A DNA stretch of 64,000 nucleotides from positions 1-64,000 of the forward strand of contig NZ_CP067099.1 of the NCBI RefSeq assembly GCF_016618195.1, given 5' to 3'. Below, piece after piece: positions 49,524 to 62,289 of this stretch; the first letter of the stretch is position 1; each line of letters starts with the position of its first letter. A program made the translations under genes and the position numbers. This DNA is from Providencia manganoxydans (lineage in GTDB: Bacteria > Pseudomonadota > Gammaproteobacteria > Enterobacterales > Enterobacteriaceae). The notes beneath the pieces are model-generated. The model did no database searches. It was not told the DNA's origin and was given only the letters and a program-made list of their open reading frames with translations.

Positions 49524-51065
49524 TTACCAGGACTGGGTTGCTTTAAATGATTCGAGCAGTTGTTTCAACTTAGCTTCGATATCATCGTTATAGTTACCCG
49601 CCGGGCCGATTTGTTTCATAAGGTCAGCATGCTCGCGCAGTGCATAAGAAACTAATGCAGCTTCAAACGCACCAATTTTCGCTAGTTCAACATCATCCAA
49701 GAATCCACGTTCTGCCGCAAACAGAGACAATGCTTGTTCTGCTACTGACATAGGTGCATATTGTTTCTGTTTCAGCAATTCAGTTACTTTTTGACCGTGG
49801 CTCAACTGCTTACGCGTTGCATCATCAAGGTCTGAAGCAAACTGAGCAAATGCTGCCAGTTCACGATATTGAGCAAGTGCAGTACGGATACCACCAGACA
49901 ATTTCTTGATAATTTTAGTCTGAGCAGCACCACCAACACGAGATACTGAAATACCCGGGTTAACCGCTGGACGAATACCAGAGTTAAACAGGTTAGATTC
50001 CAGGAAGATCTGACCATCTGTAATTGAAATTACGTTAGTCGGAACGAATGCAGAAACGTCACCGCCTTGAGTTTCAATGATAGGCAATGCTGTCAATGAA
50101 CCAGTCTGGCCTTTAACTTCACCTTTAGTGAATGCTTCAACGTATTCAGCGTTAACACGAGCAGCACGCTCAAGTAAACGGGAATGCAGATAGAAAACAT
50201 CACCTGGGTATGCTTCACGTCCAGGTGGACGACGTAGCAACAGTGAAATTTGACGGTATGCAACGGCTTGTTTAGACAGATCATCATAAACAATCAGAGC
50301 ATCTTCACCGCGGTCACGGAAATATTCACCCATTGCGCAGCCTGCATAGGCTGACAGGTATTGCAGTGCTGCTGATTCAGATGCAGTAGCAACAACAACA
50401 ATGGTATTTGCCAGTGCGCCGTGTTCTTCAAGCTTACGAACTACGTTAGCAACAGTTGATGCTTTTTGACCAATAGCGACGTAAACACATTTGATACCAG
50501 AATCGCGTTGGTTGATGATTGCATCGATAGCCAAAGCAGTTTTACCTGTTTGACGGTCACCGATAACAAGCTCACGCTGTCCACGACCGATTGGGATCAT
50601 TGCATCGACTGATTTATAACCAGTTTGTACCGGCTGATCAACGGATTGACGCTCGATAACACCTGGAGCGATAACTTCAATTGGAGAGAAGCCATCGTTT
50701 TCGACAGGGCCTTTACCATCAATTGGTTGACCTAGTGTATTCACAACACGTCCAAGCAGGCCACGGCCAACTGGAACTTCAAGAATACGACCAGTACATT
50801 TAACCTTCATGCCTTCCGCTAGGTCAGCATAAGGGCCCATAACTACAGCACCAACGGAGTCGCGCTCCAAGTTCAGTGCAATTGCGTAACGGTTGCCAGG
50901 CAGCGCGATCATTTCACCCTGCATAACTTCGGCTAAGCCGTGAATACGAATGATACCGTCATTGACGGATACAATCGTACCTTCATTGTGAGCTTCACTC
51001 ACAACATCGAACTGAGCAATACGCTGTTTGATCAGTTCGCTGATTTCGGTGGAATTCAGTTGCAT
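49524..51065 (-). CDS. atpA: F1F0 ATP synthase alpha subunit
   Basis: This is the non-catalytic nucleotide-binding F1 subunit. The 513 residues equal E. coli. [20 protein letters not shown] begins the family. The P-loop [15 protein letters not shown] is near 169, and [17 protein letters not shown] near 363 is the alpha/beta signature. It follows atpH by 14 bp. Confidence 0.98.
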   Translation of the reverse strand: MQLNSTEISELIKQRIAQFDVVSEAHNEGTIVSVNDGIIRIHGLAEVMQGEMIALPGNRYAIALNLERDSVGAVVMGPYADLAEGMKVKCTGRILEVPVGRGLLGRVVNTLGQPIDGKGPVENDGFSPIEVIAPGVIERQSVDQPVQTGYKSVDAMIPIGRGQRELVIGDRQTGKTALAIDAIINQRDSGIKCVYVAIGQKASTVANVVRKLEEHGALANTIVVVATASESAALQYLSAYAGCAMGEYFRDRGEDALIVYDDLSKQAVAYRQISLLLRRPPGREAYPGDVFYLHSRLLERAARVNAEYVEAFTKGEVKGQTGSLTALPIIETQGGDVSAFVPTNVISITDGQIFLESNLFNSGIRPAVNPGISVSRVGGAAQTKIIKKLSGGIRTALAQYRELAAFAQFASDLDDATRKQLSHGQKVTELLKQKQYAPMSVAEQALSLFAAERGFLDDVELAKIGAFEAALVSYALREHADLMKQIGPAGNYNDDIEAKLKQLLESFKATQSW

Positions 51066-51079
51066 ATGCTCCAGTCCCC

Positions 51080-51613
51080 TTAAGACTGCAAGACGTCTGT
51101 TAGACGATCTAAGCGACCGCGGATACTCCCATCAATGACGAGATCTCCCGCACGAATAATCACTCCAGAGATAACAGACTTATCAATTTTGCAATTCAGC
51201 TTAACTTTGCGTGACAGACGTTTTTCCATCGCTGCAGAAATTTTGGCTAACTGCTGTTCATTCAATTCGCTGGCAGAAATAACATCAACTTCAATCGTTG
51301 ATTCCAGAGCGTCACGCAGTTGAATAAACTGAGCCAGCACTTCTGGTAGCGTACTTAGACGCCCATTTTCAGCCATAATTCGAATCAGATTTTGAACATG
51401 CTCGTCAATTTCATCTCCACAAACAGAGATAAACGTTTTAGCTAATCTTTCTGATGCAATAGAACCAGAAAGTAACTCACCAACCTGTTCATTGCGCGTC
51501 ACCTCAGAGGTGAAGGCCAGCATATTCTGCCACTTTTCAACAGACTGGTTTTCCACAGCAAAGTCAAAAGCTGCTTTGGCGTAGGGGCGAGCTACAGTAG
51601 CGATTTCAGACAT
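51080..51613 (-). CDS. atpH: F1F0 ATP synthase delta subunit
   Basis: This is the peripheral-stalk subunit linking F1 to b2. It has 177 residues as in E. coli, starting [19 protein letters not shown] and ending [16 protein letters not shown], with [19 protein letters not shown] the OSCP/delta C-terminal signature. It lies 12 bp after atpF. Confidence 0.97.
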   Translation of the reverse strand: MSEIATVARPYAKAAFDFAVENQSVEKWQNMLAFTSEVTRNEQVGELLSGSIASERLAKTFISVCGDEIDEHVQNLIRIMAENGRLSTLPEVLAQFIQLRDALESTIEVDVISASELNEQQLAKISAAMEKRLSRKVKLNCKIDKSVISGVIIRAGDLVIDGSIRGRLDRLTDVLQS

Positions 51614-51625
51614 GCCCCTCCCTCC

Positions 51626-52096
51626 TTACAGTTCAGCGACTAGTTTATCAACGATGTCGCTGTTAGCAGCTTCATCCACGGAACGTTCGATGATCTTCTC
51701 GGCACCTGCGACAGCAAGCATCGCAACCTGTTTACGTAGCTCTTCACGTGCACGTTTACGCTCAGCATCAATTTCTGCTTGAGCTTGTGCGACGATTTTT
51801 GCACGCTCTGTTTCGGCTTCTGCTTTGGCTTCTTCAATCATCTGGTTGCGTTGTTTATTCGCTTGCTCGATGATGACTTGAGCTTCTGCTTTCGCTTTTT
51901 TCAGTCGGTCGGTTGCGTCGGTTTGCGCCAGTTCCAGGTTCTTTTTAGCACGTTCTGCGGAAGATAAACCATCAGCAATTTCTTTTTGACGTTTTTCTAT
52001 GGCCGCCATAATCGGTGGCCATACATACTTCATACAGAACCAAACAAACAGGACAAACGCGATAGCCTGGCCGAGGATTGTTGCATTTAGATTCAC
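51626..52096 (-). CDS. atpF: F1F0 ATP synthase subunit b
   Basis: The dimeric b stalk has one N-terminal transmembrane helix (about 4-26, [20 protein letters not shown]) and a long Ala/Glu/Lys coiled coil. I chose GTG 52096 (MNLNATIL), which lies 8 bases after AGAGG and is the E. coli start; TTG 52102 would be too near that site. It has 156 residues, the same as E. coli. Confidence 0.96.
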   Translation of the reverse strand: MNLNATILGQAIAFVLFVWFCMKYVWPPIMAAIEKRQKEIADGLSSAERAKKNLELAQTDATDRLKKAKAEAQVIIEQANKQRNQMIEEAKAEAETERAKIVAQAQAEIDAERKRAREELRKQVAMLAVAGAEKIIERSVDEAANSDIVDKLVAEL

Positions 52097-52152
52097 AGAC
52101 AATACCTCTTGTTAATTAATGAGTTAATGTTCTTAGTGTTCTGTAACAAAAG

Positions 52153-52410
<258 letters not shown>

Positions 52411-52437
52411 TCAGTTAAGACAATATTAATAGTGAAA

Positions 52438-53289
<852 letters not shown>

Positions 53290-53667
53290 TTACCGTTTAA
53301 AAACGGCTGGTGCAACAATCTGAACAATTAGCACCGCTAAATAGGTCAAACCCAGTGGTGTTAATGACGCTTTAAACACACCGAAAGCAACAACTAACAC
53401 AGTTATGGTTGTCACAACCTTTAACCCTGCTCCTAATGCAAAGAACCAGGCAATGCGGACAGGTTCATCCTCTTCTTTTGCTTTCTGGAAGTGGGTTAGC
53501 AGCATAAATACGATATTTGGTAACCAGCATGCTAAACCACCCGCAAGAGCAGAGGCCCCCCATTCTATACTATTTGCACAGAAAGCCCCACTGAGGATAA
53601 CAAAAGTTATTAGCTGAAGAGACAACAGCTTTACCGCGTGCTTGTTGTCATAAAGGGATACAGACAT
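53290..53667 (-). CDS. atpI: ATP synthase assembly protein AtpI
   Basis: This small protein of the atp operon helps assemble the c-ring and ion supply. It has 125 residues and four hydrophobic segments. It begins MSVSLYDNKHAVKLLSLQLI and has GGLACWLPNIVFMLL; it ends VQIVAPAVFKR. It resembles E. coli AtpI (126). It is the first gene of the operon. Confidence 0.94.
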   Translation of the reverse strand: MSVSLYDNKHAVKLLSLQLITFVILSGAFCANSIEWGASALAGGLACWLPNIVFMLLTHFQKAKEEDEPVRIAWFFALGAGLKVVTTITVLVVAFGVFKASLTPLGLTYLAVLIVQIVAPAVFKR

Positions 53668-53902
53668 AACTTTTTGTACTCCCAGCTGTTCTCAGCCTCA
53701 GAAACGCTAAGTGTTGTATAAAACTGCCTTTGCTTAAATGTGTCAAGAGACAAAAACGAGCAAATTATACGGGCAGGCGAAATGAATTCAATCAGTAAGT
53801 AGCGAAAAGGTGAATAAATATTTAATTTTTTCGAGATAGCGCAGAAATGTCGCAATAATAATTAATAAATAGTTAATGACTCGACATGCACAAACATTTT
53901 TT

Positions 53903-53918
53903 TGTGACTAATATCACA
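53903..53918. promoter_or_regulatory. CRP-type palindrome upstream of the atp operon
   Basis: TGTGA-CTAATA-TCACA has both CRP half-sites perfect with the 6-bp spacer. FNR (TTGAT-N4-ATCAA) fits worse. It lies 236 bp upstream of atpI, farther than a typical class I or II CRP site, so a distal or other-promoter role is possible. Confidence 0.6.
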
Positions 53919-54201
53919 ATAATTATTCCGTTCTTTATTTGCAGCTCTTCGCTTTGCTATACACAAAAAAAATATTTGAGCAGTAAATCAAATAATTAAA
54001 AGCGATAATTTTTAATCAAAAAAAAGATTTAATAAATCAAATATTTCATTATTAATCATTAGAAGCACAGTTGTGTTTTATCCTAAATATCCATTTAGAG
54101 ATATTTTTTAGTTCCAAATGTTTATTTTTGATAGTTATTCGTTATTACCGTGTAAATATCACGTAAAATCCGAATTGATAAAATAGAGCTGAAAATAAAA
54201 A

Positions 54202-54230
54202 TAGCAGTAACATTGTAAATGCGACTGCTA
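54202..54230 (-). terminator. Terminator of mnmG-rsmG
   Basis: The arms TAGCAGT (54202-54208) and ACTGCTA (54224-54230) are followed on the minus strand by TTTTTATTTT. An outer pair AGAGCT/AGCTCT (54185-54190 / 54232-54237) can extend the fold. It lies 40 bp beyond the rsmG stop. Confidence 0.7.
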
Positions 54231-54269
54231 AAGCTCTAAAAGATAAAATTTTATTGATACAAAGCAACT

Positions 54270-54893
54270 TTATTTTAAGGATAAAATGACTAAATGACGC
54301 TGCTCATCAAGTTCAGGTACTTTCAATTCAGTGACAGAGTCAACTAAGAAACCATCAGGTAACTCCGCTAACTCTTCTTCACGTACCACACCTTTCAAGG
54401 CGTAGAATTTTCCTGAAGAGCTAGGGAGATGGTGGCACCAATTCAACATGTCACTCAAAGAAGCAAATGCACGGCTGATCACACCATCAAAACCGATATC
54501 GGGTTGGTATTCTTCAACACGTGATTGAATCGGTTCTATGTTAGTTAGCCCTAGTTCATGTTGCACTTGCTTCAGAAAGCGAATTCGTTTACCTAAGCTA
54601 TCTAATAAAACAAAATGTGAATCAGGGCGCACAATAGCAAGTGGGACTCCAGGTAACCCAGGCCCTGTACCAACATCAATAAATGATGTTCCCTTGAGCT
54701 GACCGTTCACCACTATGCTATCCATAATATGGCGGATCAACATTTGTTGAGGGTCACGAACTGATGTCAAATTATAAGCTTTGTTCCACTTATCTAATAG
54801 TTCAACATATCCGACAAGTTGTTGTAATTGCTTCTCTGTCAGTTCAATACTAGCTTGTTTTGCTAAACGAGTTAGTTGTACTAATAAACTCAT
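54270..54893 (-). CDS. rsmG: 16S rRNA (guanine527-N7)-methyltransferase
   Basis: It methylates G527 of 16S rRNA with SAM. The 207 residues equal E. coli (207). The SAM motif [20 protein letters not shown] is near 65, and [12 protein letters not shown] near 135 is typical. It is 2 bp from mnmG, so they form one operon. Loss of its G527 methylation gives low-level streptomycin resistance in relatives. Confidence 0.97.
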   Translation of the reverse strand: MSLLVQLTRLAKQASIELTEKQLQQLVGYVELLDKWNKAYNLTSVRDPQQMLIRHIMDSIVVNGQLKGTSFIDVGTGPGLPGVPLAIVRPDSHFVLLDSLGKRIRFLKQVQHELGLTNIEPIQSRVEEYQPDIGFDGVISRAFASLSDMLNWCHHLPSSSGKFYALKGVVREEELAELPDGFLVDSVTELKVPELDEQRHLVILSLK

Positions 54894-54895
54894 CG

Positions 54896-56785
54896 TTAAG
54901 CGCTCCTACGCAACATACCTTGTTTTTTCAACCAGACAAGCAAAATAGAAATAGCCGCTGGTGTGATCCCTGAAATTCGAGATGCTTGGCCAATCGATGT
55001 TGGTTTATGATCATTCAATTTAGCCATAACTTCATTCGATAAACCTTTCACTTGCTTATAATCAAGGTCAACAGGCAGTAACGTATTTTCATTGCGTAAT
55101 TGACGCTCGATCTCTTCTTGCTGACGAGCGATATAACCTTCATATTTGACTTGGATTTCTACTTGATCGGCAGCTTGAGGATCGGTAATACCAGGAGCAA
55201 AACGACTGAGCGATATTAGTGTTTGGTAATCCATCTCAGGGCGACGCAATAAATCTTCCCCATTTGCTTCCTTAGACAAAGGAACTGACAATATTTGGTC
55301 AATTTCATCATGCCCTTCTGCTTTAGGGTGAACCCAAATATCTTTTAAGCGTTGGCGTTCTTTTTCAATCAACTCAACTTTATGATTAAAATGAGCCCAG
55401 CGAACATCATCAACCAGTCCTAGTTCACGACCTTTTTCTGTTAAGCGGAGATCGGCATTGTCTTCACGTAGCATTAAACGATATTCTGCACGGGAGGTGA
55501 ACATACGGTAAGGTTCTTTTGTACCTAAAGTACAAAGATCATCGACTAATACCCCCATGTAGGCTTGATCGCGACGTGGGAACCAACCTTCTAAATCAAA
55601 TGCATATTGAGCAGCATTTAAACCTGCTAATAAACCTTGAGCACCTGCTTCTTCGTACCCTGTAGTACCGTTAATTTGACCAGCAAAGAATAGTCCATTG
55701 ATAAATTTGCTTTCTAGCGTTTGTTTTAGATCTCTAGGGTCAAAGAAATCATACTCGATCGCATAACCTGGACGAACGATCCGAGCATTCTCCATTCCTT
55801 TCATGGAGTGAACAATTTGCATTTGTACATCAAATGGTAAGCTGGTGGATATACCATTTGGATATATTTCATTACTGGTTAACCCTTCAGGCTCTAAGAA
55901 GATCTGATGAGTGTCACGATCAGCAAAACGCATGACTTTATCTTCGATCGAAGGGCAATAACGTGGGCCGATCCCTTCAATGATCCCCGCATACATTGGG
56001 CTGCGATCTAAGTTATTTCTGATCACATCATGTGTTTTTTCATTAGTATGCGTGATATAGCATGGCATTTGCTGTGGATGTTGATCTTGAGATCCCAAAA
56101 AAGAAAACACTGGCATTGGGTCATCACCCAGTTGCTGACCTAATTGACTAAAATCGATAGTACGTGCATCAATACGTGGTGGTGTTCCTGTTTTTAAACG
56201 ATTAACTCGTAACGGTAATTCTCTTAAACGTTGAGACAGAGAAATCGAAGGTGGATCACCAGCTCGGCCACCACTGTAATTTTCTAAACCAATATGGATT
56301 TTACCGTCAAGGAAAGTCCCTACGGTTAATACCACTGCTTTAGCTTTAAATTTCAAACCCATACGGGTTATAGCACCTGTGACTACATTGTTCTCAACAA
56401 TTAAGTCTTCAACTGGTTGTTGAAAAATCATTAAGTTAGGCTGATTTTCTAAAGCTGTTCTAACTGCTTGGCGATAAAGAACACGGTCTGCTTGTGCTCG
56501 AGTTGCACGAACAGCAGGCCCTTTACTGGCATTGAGGGTTCTAAATTGGATCCCTGCTTTATCAGTGGCGATTGCCATTAAGCCGCCAAGTGCATCAATT
56601 TCTTTTACCAGATGCCCCTTACCGATCCCACCGATGGCTGGGTTGCAAGACATCTGGCCCAATGTATCAATATTGTGAGTCAGTAATAGGGTTTGACGCC
56701 CCATACGTGCAGCTGCCATTGCTGCTTCTGTGCCGGCATGACCACCACCAATTACGATGACGTCAAATTGCTCTGGATAAAACAT
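54896..56785 (-). CDS. mnmG: tRNA 5-carboxymethylaminomethyluridine synthase subunit MnmG
   Basis: With MnmE it makes cmnm5U34 in several tRNAs. The 629 residues equal E. coli. It begins [20 protein letters not shown], an FAD-binding dinucleotide motif. Conserved [20 protein letters not shown] (about 364) contains the signature. It lies next to oriC, whose leftward boundary is its promoter side, so its transcription may affect initiation as in E. coli. Confidence 0.98.
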   Translation of the reverse strand: MFYPEQFDVIVIGGGHAGTEAAMAAARMGRQTLLLTHNIDTLGQMSCNPAIGGIGKGHLVKEIDALGGLMAIATDKAGIQFRTLNASKGPAVRATRAQADRVLYRQAVRTALENQPNLMIFQQPVEDLIVENNVVTGAITRMGLKFKAKAVVLTVGTFLDGKIHIGLENYSGGRAGDPPSISLSQRLRELPLRVNRLKTGTPPRIDARTIDFSQLGQQLGDDPMPVFSFLGSQDQHPQQMPCYITHTNEKTHDVIRNNLDRSPMYAGIIEGIGPRYCPSIEDKVMRFADRDTHQIFLEPEGLTSNEIYPNGISTSLPFDVQMQIVHSMKGMENARIVRPGYAIEYDFFDPRDLKQTLESKFINGLFFAGQINGTTGYEEAGAQGLLAGLNAAQYAFDLEGWFPRRDQAYMGVLVDDLCTLGTKEPYRMFTSRAEYRLMLREDNADLRLTEKGRELGLVDDVRWAHFNHKVELIEKERQRLKDIWVHPKAEGHDEIDQILSVPLSKEANGEDLLRRPEMDYQTLISLSRFAPGITDPQAADQVEIQVKYEGYIARQQEEIERQLRNENTLLPVDLDYKQVKGLSNEVMAKLNDHKPTSIGQASRISGITPAAISILLVWLKKQGMLRRSA

Positions 56786-56882
56786 GTGTGAACCTTAACG
56801 TTAGAAAAATGCTGAGTGTCGCATTTGAGGAGAGGAATTCTACTCAAGTTTTAAGGATAGACCAAGCCCAGTTGATCCGTGC

Positions 56883-57150
56883 CTTATAATATAAAGATCT
56901 TTTTATTTAAAGATCTCTTTATTAGATCTTTTATTAGGATCATCGATATCTGTGGATAACTGAATATTCACTTTAAAGATCATCAAAGTGTAAAGGATCA
57001 TATACTGTGAATGATCCGTGATCCTTTTGCGTATAAGCTGGGATCAAAAAGGGTACTTATGCACAGGCAACGGATGTCCTAAAACTTATACTATGGATAA
57101 CTACGGGTTAATACCGTGATCTTACCAGAGTTATCCACAGTCGATCGATG
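56883..57150. other. oriC: Chromosomal replication origin oriC
   Basis: The region has the E. coli oriC architecture. The AT-rich 13-mers start at 56896 (GATCTTTTTATTT), 56912 (GATCTCTTTATTA) and 56925 (GATCTTTTATTAG). DnaA box R1, TGTGGATAA, is at 56951-56959; an R2-like TTATGCACA is at 57058-57066; and R4, TTATCCACA, is at 57131-57139. A further near-box, TATGGATAAC, lies near 57092. At least 11 GATC Dam/SeqA sites are present. It sits between mnmG and mioC as in E. coli, about 57 kb from dnaA. Confidence 0.96.
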
Positions 57151-57164
57151 CTATTTTAAGCAAA

Positions 57165-57605
57165 TCAGAGTTCGTTTGCCCAAATTTTAACCCATTCCCC
57201 TGCTGGATCCTCGGGGATTTCATGCTGCTGTACATCAATTTCAAGTGTTTCTCCGATCTTTTTAGCACCATGATCTTGTAATAAAGCATTCAATTTATGG
57301 ATCGCACCACAGAAGGTGTCGTATTCCGAACTGCCAATACCAACAGATCCAAATTGAACATTGCTAAGATCAGGTGATTGAGCTTCTATTTCTTCAGCGA
57401 AAGACTGAATACTTTCAGGGAGATCACCTGCACCATGAGTAGAGCTCACCACCAGCCATAAGCCTTCATTAGGTAGTGAATCTAAATCAGGACCATGTTG
57501 CACATCGGTTTCATAGCCAAGTTCTTCTAAGATCTCTGCCATATGCTCTGCAACATATTCAGCACTACCCATTGTGCTGCCACTTATTAGGGTTACTTTT
57601 GTCAT
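57165..57605 (-). CDS. mioC: Flavodoxin-like protein MioC
   Basis: This FMN-binding flavodoxin-fold protein has 146 residues (E. coli 147). I chose ATG 57605 (MTKVTLISGSTMGSAEYVAE), with GGGAA upstream; an earlier in-frame start at 57623 adds 6 residues. LISGSTMG is the FMN-phosphate loop and SSTHGAGDLPES near 60 is the second. Transcription runs from mioC toward oriC, and a DnaA box lies upstream, as in E. coli where DnaA controls it. Confidence 0.95.
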   Translation of the reverse strand: MTKVTLISGSTMGSAEYVAEHMAEILEELGYETDVQHGPDLDSLPNEGLWLVVSSTHGAGDLPESIQSFAEEIEAQSPDLSNVQFGSVGIGSSEYDTFCGAIHKLNALLQDHGAKKIGETLEIDVQQHEIPEDPAGEWVKIWANEL

Positions 57606-57666
57606 GGTGATTCCCAATAGCAATATTAAGGCGCTATTGTACGCTGTGAATGAGCTGGGATCTACC

Positions 57667-57675
57667 TGTGGATAA
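57667..57675. promoter_or_regulatory. DnaA box upstream of mioC
   Basis: TGTGGATAA is a perfect DnaA box 62 bp upstream of the mioC start, matching the DnaA-controlled mioC promoter of E. coli. It lies outside the core oriC. Confidence 0.7.
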
Positions 57676-57696
57676 TGTGGTTATATAAATTTTTTT

Positions 57697-58158
57697 TTAA
57701 GGGCTAATCGTTCTCATGATCGGGTTCTGTAGCGAGATTAGCGTTTCTGTGGATTGAATTTCATCAATCGTTTGAATTTTGTTGATAAGTACATCTTGAA
57801 GGGAATCGATCGATCGACACATTACTTTGATAAAAATACTGTATTGGCCTGTTGTGTAATACACCTCAACCACTTCTTCTAAAGCATCCAATTTTTTGAG
57901 CGCTGTGTGATAGTCTTTGGCACTTTTTAAAATAATGCCAATAAAACAGCAGACATCAAAGCCGAGTTGTTTCGGGCTGATATCAATGCGAGTTCCGGTA
58001 ATGATCCCTGCTTGCTTCATTTTTTCAACACGAACGTGAATTGTTCCTGGGCTAACAGAGAATTTTTTCGCTAATTCGGCGTAAGCGGTTCGTGCATTTT
58101 TCATTAACTCGTGAAGTATGTCACGATCGAGATTATCGATTTGATAATTTTCAGGCAT
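57697..58158 (-). CDS. asnC: Transcriptional regulator AsnC
   Basis: This Lrp/AsnC family regulator has 153 residues (E. coli 152). It has an N-terminal HTH (about 7-55, IDNLDRDILHELMKNARTAY, FSVSPGTIHVRVEKMKQAG) and a C-terminal RAM ligand domain that senses asparagine. It is divergent from asnA, which it activates in E. coli. Confidence 0.96.
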   Translation of the reverse strand: MPENYQIDNLDRDILHELMKNARTAYAELAKKFSVSPGTIHVRVEKMKQAGIITGTRIDISPKQLGFDVCCFIGIILKSAKDYHTALKKLDALEEVVEVYYTTGQYSIFIKVMCRSIDSLQDVLINKIQTIDEIQSTETLISLQNPIMRTISP

Positions 58159-58319
58159 TATTAACCCTCTATTTTAACGATTTGTTATTTTTATACCTAT
58201 TTTTTTAAATAAAATAAACGATAAAGTGTTTTTTTAATGATGCATATTGAATTTATACCCCATTTTGTTGCTTAATCTACACATCGGCTAACACAGCTAA
58301 CAAATTATGGGTGAACACA

Positions 58320-59312
58320 ATGGACAAATCATTTATCGAACAACAACAGCAAATCAGCTTTGTTAAATCTTATTTCTCACGTTTGCTTGAAAAAGAGCTT
58401 GGCTTAATTGAAGTTCAAGGACCTATCCTGAGTCGTTTAGGTGATGGTACTCAGGACAACTTATCAGGTCATGAAAAAGCCGTTCAAGTGAAAGTGAAAT
58501 CAATTCCTGATGCAACCTTTGAAGTGGTTCACTCTTTGGCTAAATGGAAACGTAAAACATTAGGTCGTTTCGATTTTAAACAAGGCCAAGGACTGTATAC
58601 ACATATGAAAGCGTTACGTCCGGACGAAGATCGCTTAACACCAATCCATTCCGTCTATGTCGATCAATGGGATTGGGAAAAAGTGATGGCAGATGAGGAG
58701 CGTACACTTCTTTATCTGAAGCAGACAGTGGGTAAAATCTATCAGGCAATAAAACAAACAGAAGCCGCTATTAGTACTGAATTTGGACTGGCACCGTTCC
58801 TGCCAGAACAAATTCACTTTATCCACAGTGAAGAGCTGTTACAACGTTACCCTGATTTAGATGCGAAAGGCCGTGAGCGTGCGATTGCTAAAGAATTAGG
58901 GGCTGTTTTCCTGATCGGTATCGGCGGTAAACTTTCTAGTGGCGAAGCACATGATGTACGTGCTCCTGATTACGATGACTGGACTACTGAAAACGAAGAA
59001 GGCTTTAAAGGCTTGAACGGCGATATCATTGTGTGGAACCCTGTTTTACAAGATGCATTTGAAATTTCTTCAATGGGGATCCGTGTTAGCCCTGAATGCT
59101 TGACTCGCCAGTTAGGGTTAACAGGTGATGAGAAACGTATGGAGCTAGATTGGCACCAAGCATTGGTTCAAGGCAAAATGCCTCAAACTATCGGCGGTGG
59201 AATTGGCCAATCACGTTTAGTGATGCTTCTCCTACAACGTCAGCACATTGGTCAGGTTCAGTGTGGTGTTTGGTCACCTGAGATGCGTGAATCAGTTGCA
59301 GGTATGCTTTAA
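58320..59312 (+). CDS. asnA: Aspartate-ammonia ligase (asparagine synthetase A)
   Basis: It makes asparagine from aspartate and ammonia with ATP. I chose ATG 58320 over the GTG at 58311, giving 330 residues as in E. coli. [36 protein letters not shown] and [20 protein letters not shown] are family hallmarks. It is activated by the divergent AsnC in relatives. Confidence 0.97.
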   Translation: MDKSFIEQQQQISFVKSYFSRLLEKELGLIEVQGPILSRLGDGTQDNLSGHEKAVQVKVKSIPDATFEVVHSLAKWKRKTLGRFDFKQGQGLYTHMKALRPDEDRLTPIHSVYVDQWDWEKVMADEERTLLYLKQTVGKIYQAIKQTEAAISTEFGLAPFLPEQIHFIHSEELLQRYPDLDAKGRERAIAKELGAVFLIGIGGKLSSGEAHDVRAPDYDDWTTENEEGFKGLNGDIIVWNPVLQDAFEISSMGIRVSPECLTRQLGLTGDEKRMELDWHQALVQGKMPQTIGGGIGQSRLVMLLLQRQHIGQVQCGVWSPEMRESVAGML

Positions 59313-59315
59313 TCT

Positions 59316-60773
59316 CTAGCGACTGAAACGGCGCAGTAATCTACTTTTTAACCCGGTATCGAAGCGCCAGATATGATCAAATATTTTCATGATACCGGGC
59401 TTCCCATAATTTGAGACTGATACCGCATGGAAGCGGTATTTTCCTACCTTTTGTAGCGATTTTATTTTCTGAACTAACTCATCTGGTAAACGTTGAGAAA
59501 CAAAATCAGAAATTACCACTGCATCAGCATCTGCCCACGAAGGGGACTCTAATCTTTTCACTGTTTCTTGAAGGCAAGCCGCTAAATCAGTACCTCCACG
59601 AAATGTTTTATGTAAAAAGCGCATACATTGCTCTAATCCATCCACTGAGAGTAGATCATAGTGAACAATTTCAGTGGAAAATAACATAACGTGGCAAGAA
59701 CGATTATCCGCTAGCGCAATCTTCATCAAAGCAAGGCAAAATGCTTTTGCACAACGTTCATTCAATCCTCCCATTGACCCTGATGTATCTATACAAACAA
59801 TAAAAGGGCCTCTTGGTTGCTCTTCATCTTGATGATGAGTGACAGGGCGTAGCACATGCCTTTCTTGCCAACTCTCTCCTTGTAAACGATAAGTAAGGAG
59901 TTGTTTTTCCAGTAACTTACGATAGAACTCCAATTCGATTTCTTCTATCCCTAGCATTGCTAGCTCAGTGGGTAACAATCGCAAGATATCGTCACTTTGT
60001 CCTATACCATCAACTTGCTCAGGAACAGTTTCTGGGACTTTTTCCATAATAGTGACCGGTTCCAAAAGGACGCTATCTTCAGGTAATGAGCGGGCGGATT
60101 GGCTTCGACCGAGTAATTGTGCAATTTTTTCTAATTCAGGCTGCTGGCGTAAAAACTCACTATAACGATTTAATAATTTATCGTTATAAGCAGAAGTGGT
60201 ATTGAGTCCTTTACTTAAATCCCATAATCGCCCTGCGGCTCTTTCGTTTTCGCCTAAAATCTCTTCTAAGTTGCCGCTTAAAGCCAACCGGCGTTGCAAT
60301 TCAGCCAATAATTGCTCTTTTTCTTGCTCTAATAATTCTTTATGTAAGGTGGTGACTTGTAAAATTAAGCTAATTCGCCAACGCTGAATAAATAAGCTTT
60401 GTCTAGCGCTACGATTATCTATTTTTCCTGAACTTAATTTGCTTGCCTCTGCATAAAAAGGCGAATCAATTTTCTCTAACTTTTCAATTAGCGAGGGCAA
60501 TTGTTCAAAAAATAATGTCGTTGGTTGACCCAAGGATTGTTGGTAAAGCTGAAATTCTTCGGTTAATTGAGCAGGAACTAACGCATCTTGTAACTTTTGT
60601 TTGAGATCCTTTTTCCATTCAGACAAATCTTTTAACAATGCTTTTTTTAATCTCGGATGTTTTTCAAAGAAAACGGCTAATTGAGGTGTAGCGAGAAGAG
60701 ATATAATAATCTCTTCTATTAGTTGGCTTTCATTTACTGAGAGCAATAAGTCTAGCGTGGCTAAACTAAGCAT
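59316..60773 (-). CDS. viaA: RavA-stimulating protein ViaA (VWA domain)
   Basis: ViaA is the VWA-domain partner of the MoxR ATPase RavA. The 485 residues (E. coli 483) have a helical N-terminal part and a C-terminal VWA domain from about 320. The MIDAS is [20 protein letters not shown] near 326. It lies 3 bp from the convergent asnA stop and overlaps ravA by 8 bp. Confidence 0.96.
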   Translation of the reverse strand: MLSLATLDLLLSVNESQLIEEIIISLLATPQLAVFFEKHPRLKKALLKDLSEWKKDLKQKLQDALVPAQLTEEFQLYQQSLGQPTTLFFEQLPSLIEKLEKIDSPFYAEASKLSSGKIDNRSARQSLFIQRWRISLILQVTTLHKELLEQEKEQLLAELQRRLALSGNLEEILGENERAAGRLWDLSKGLNTTSAYNDKLLNRYSEFLRQQPELEKIAQLLGRSQSARSLPEDSVLLEPVTIMEKVPETVPEQVDGIGQSDDILRLLPTELAMLGIEEIELEFYRKLLEKQLLTYRLQGESWQERHVLRPVTHHQDEEQPRGPFIVCIDTSGSMGGLNERCAKAFCLALMKIALADNRSCHVMLFSTEIVHYDLLSVDGLEQCMRFLHKTFRGGTDLAACLQETVKRLESPSWADADAVVISDFVSQRLPDELVQKIKSLQKVGKYRFHAVSVSNYGKPGIMKIFDHIWRFDTGLKSRLLRRFSR

Positions 60774-62289
60774 TATTGTCCGCCACTTTGCCAGTTATTT
60801 GATTACGTAACTGTGACAGCTTTTCTGAAAGTTTAATAAAGCTTCCTTCTATACCTGCTAGCCAATAGGATTCTATAAACAGATTAGGTTGCTGTTTTTC
60901 AAATTGATATCGTGCTGACTGGATATCTTGTTGGATTTTATCAAGCTTTTCTAACCAAACAGTGTTGTCAGTTTTATCTACACGGGTTGCTGACTGCTGT
61001 AAATAGAGCGTTGAGGTTTGATGGCTAACATCAAGTAATTGTATTTGATTCAAATTATTAATTTCAGCAGCAATTTCTTGTGCAAAGCCAATCCCATTTA
61101 GGTGAGCTGAGAGTGTTGTTCCTTTAGTTAAAAATTGGGTTAACAGCTTTTTGTCAGTGGTAATAAAGGTCACTTTCATATCATGCAGCTGTAATGGTTT
61201 GTGTAAAAACAGTGTTAAGCGACCTTCTTGAATATCTTCAGGTAATGTATAGGTTGGACGTCGAGCAAACATAGGTGTGCTTTTATTGACTTTAAAAGCA
61301 TTCTGGTTGTTTTGATCTTGAGTTGATGATGTCCATTCTTGATAGAGCATCTCCATTTCACGTGATAATTTTCTTTGCTGCCATCCATCCTCTTCCAGAA
61401 TTGATTTTAGTAATTGAGGTAATGCATTCATTGATTGCATGTCATGCCATAAACAATCTTTTAGCAGGATAATATCGAGAGGTGAAATGGTATTCCTGCC
61501 ATTAAAAAAGGCACTGGCTTGTAGCAAATAAATCGCTTTTTTCCAACGTCGGTCGGAAACATAGAGTTGTTTATCGGTTGCGTCTAATTGTTGACGTAGC
61601 TGATAAATCAACTCAAAACAGTGATCGGGCAGCGTAATTTGGGGGATCTGTTGCTGCCATTCATAATATTCATCATCGCTGATTTTTAAATGTTCAGGTA
61701 CTAACGAATCATCTGGTAATGATTTACTGGTTAATAGCGCACGAAAATTTTGTTTTTCTTGGACTTTATCCAGCCAAATACGTATTAACATTCTATCGAA
61801 TAGAGCTTCTAAGCTATTATCTGCGTCGGGTAATTCATTAGAAGCGGTGACGAGTAATCGCATCGGGATATTACTTTCACCATCGCCATTACGAAATTTG
61901 CGCTCATTTATTGCTGTCAGTAAGGTATTTAATATAGCAGGGCCTGCTTTCCAAATTTCATCTAGAAATACGACTTCAGCATCAGGTAAATAACCTTTTG
62001 TTAGGCGTTGATAGCGACCTTCATCTTTTAAGGCTTGAATAGAGAGAGGACCAAAGATCTCTTCCGGTGTGGAAAATCGGGTCATTAAATATTCAAATGC
62101 ATTAGCATGACGGAATGCATACTTCATGCGGCGTGCAATTAAGCTTTTAGCGATACCTGGGGGCCCTAAAAGAAAAACGCTTTCTCCACTTAACGTTGCA
62201 AGTAGGCATAAACGGATCGCATGTTGGCGTTCATATAAGCCACTTTCAAGATAGTTGCTAAGTTGGGCAATTCGTTCCGCTAGCTGCAT
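60766..62289 (-). CDS. ravA: MoxR-family ATPase RavA
   Basis: This AAA+ ATPase forms hexamers and, in E. coli, a cage with lysine decarboxylase LdcI. It has 507 residues (E. coli 498). Walker A is [16 protein letters not shown] near 40, Walker [16 protein letters not shown] near 107. The C-terminal part (about 330-440) is the LARA-like domain. It is co-translated with viaA. Confidence 0.96.
   Translation of the reverse strand: MQLAERIAQLSNYLESGLYERQHAIRLCLLATLSGESVFLLGPPGIAKSLIARRMKYAFRHANAFEYLMTRFSTPEEIFGPLSIQALKDEGRYQRLTKGYLPDAEVVFLDEIWKAGPAILNTLLTAINERKFRNGDGESNIPMRLLVTASNELPDADNSLEALFDRMLIRIWLDKVQEKQNFRALLTSKSLPDDSLVPEHLKISDDEYYEWQQQIPQITLPDHCFELIYQLRQQLDATDKQLYVSDRRWKKAIYLLQASAFFNGRNTISPLDIILLKDCLWHDMQSMNALPQLLKSILEEDGWQQRKLSREMEMLYQEWTSSTQDQNNQNAFKVNKSTPMFARRPTYTLPEDIQEGRLTLFLHKPLQLHDMKVTFITTDKKLLTQFLTKGTTLSAHLNGIGFAQEIAAEINNLNQIQLLDVSHQTSTLYLQQSATRVDKTDNTVWLEKLDKIQQDIQSARYQFEKQQPNLFIESYWLAGIEGSFIKLSEKLSQLRNQITGKVADNNA

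Larger units (their letters stand above)
53668..54269. other. atpI-rsmG intergenic region (602 bp)
   Basis: This AT-rich stretch lies upstream of the atp operon and downstream of rsmG. It holds a perfect CRP-type palindrome (53903-53918) and the rsmG terminator (54202-54230). A reading frame of 74 codons on the minus strand at its edge lacks a ribosome-binding site and is not called. The atp promoter is expected here, but I could not fix its -10 and -35 with confidence. Confidence 0.7.
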
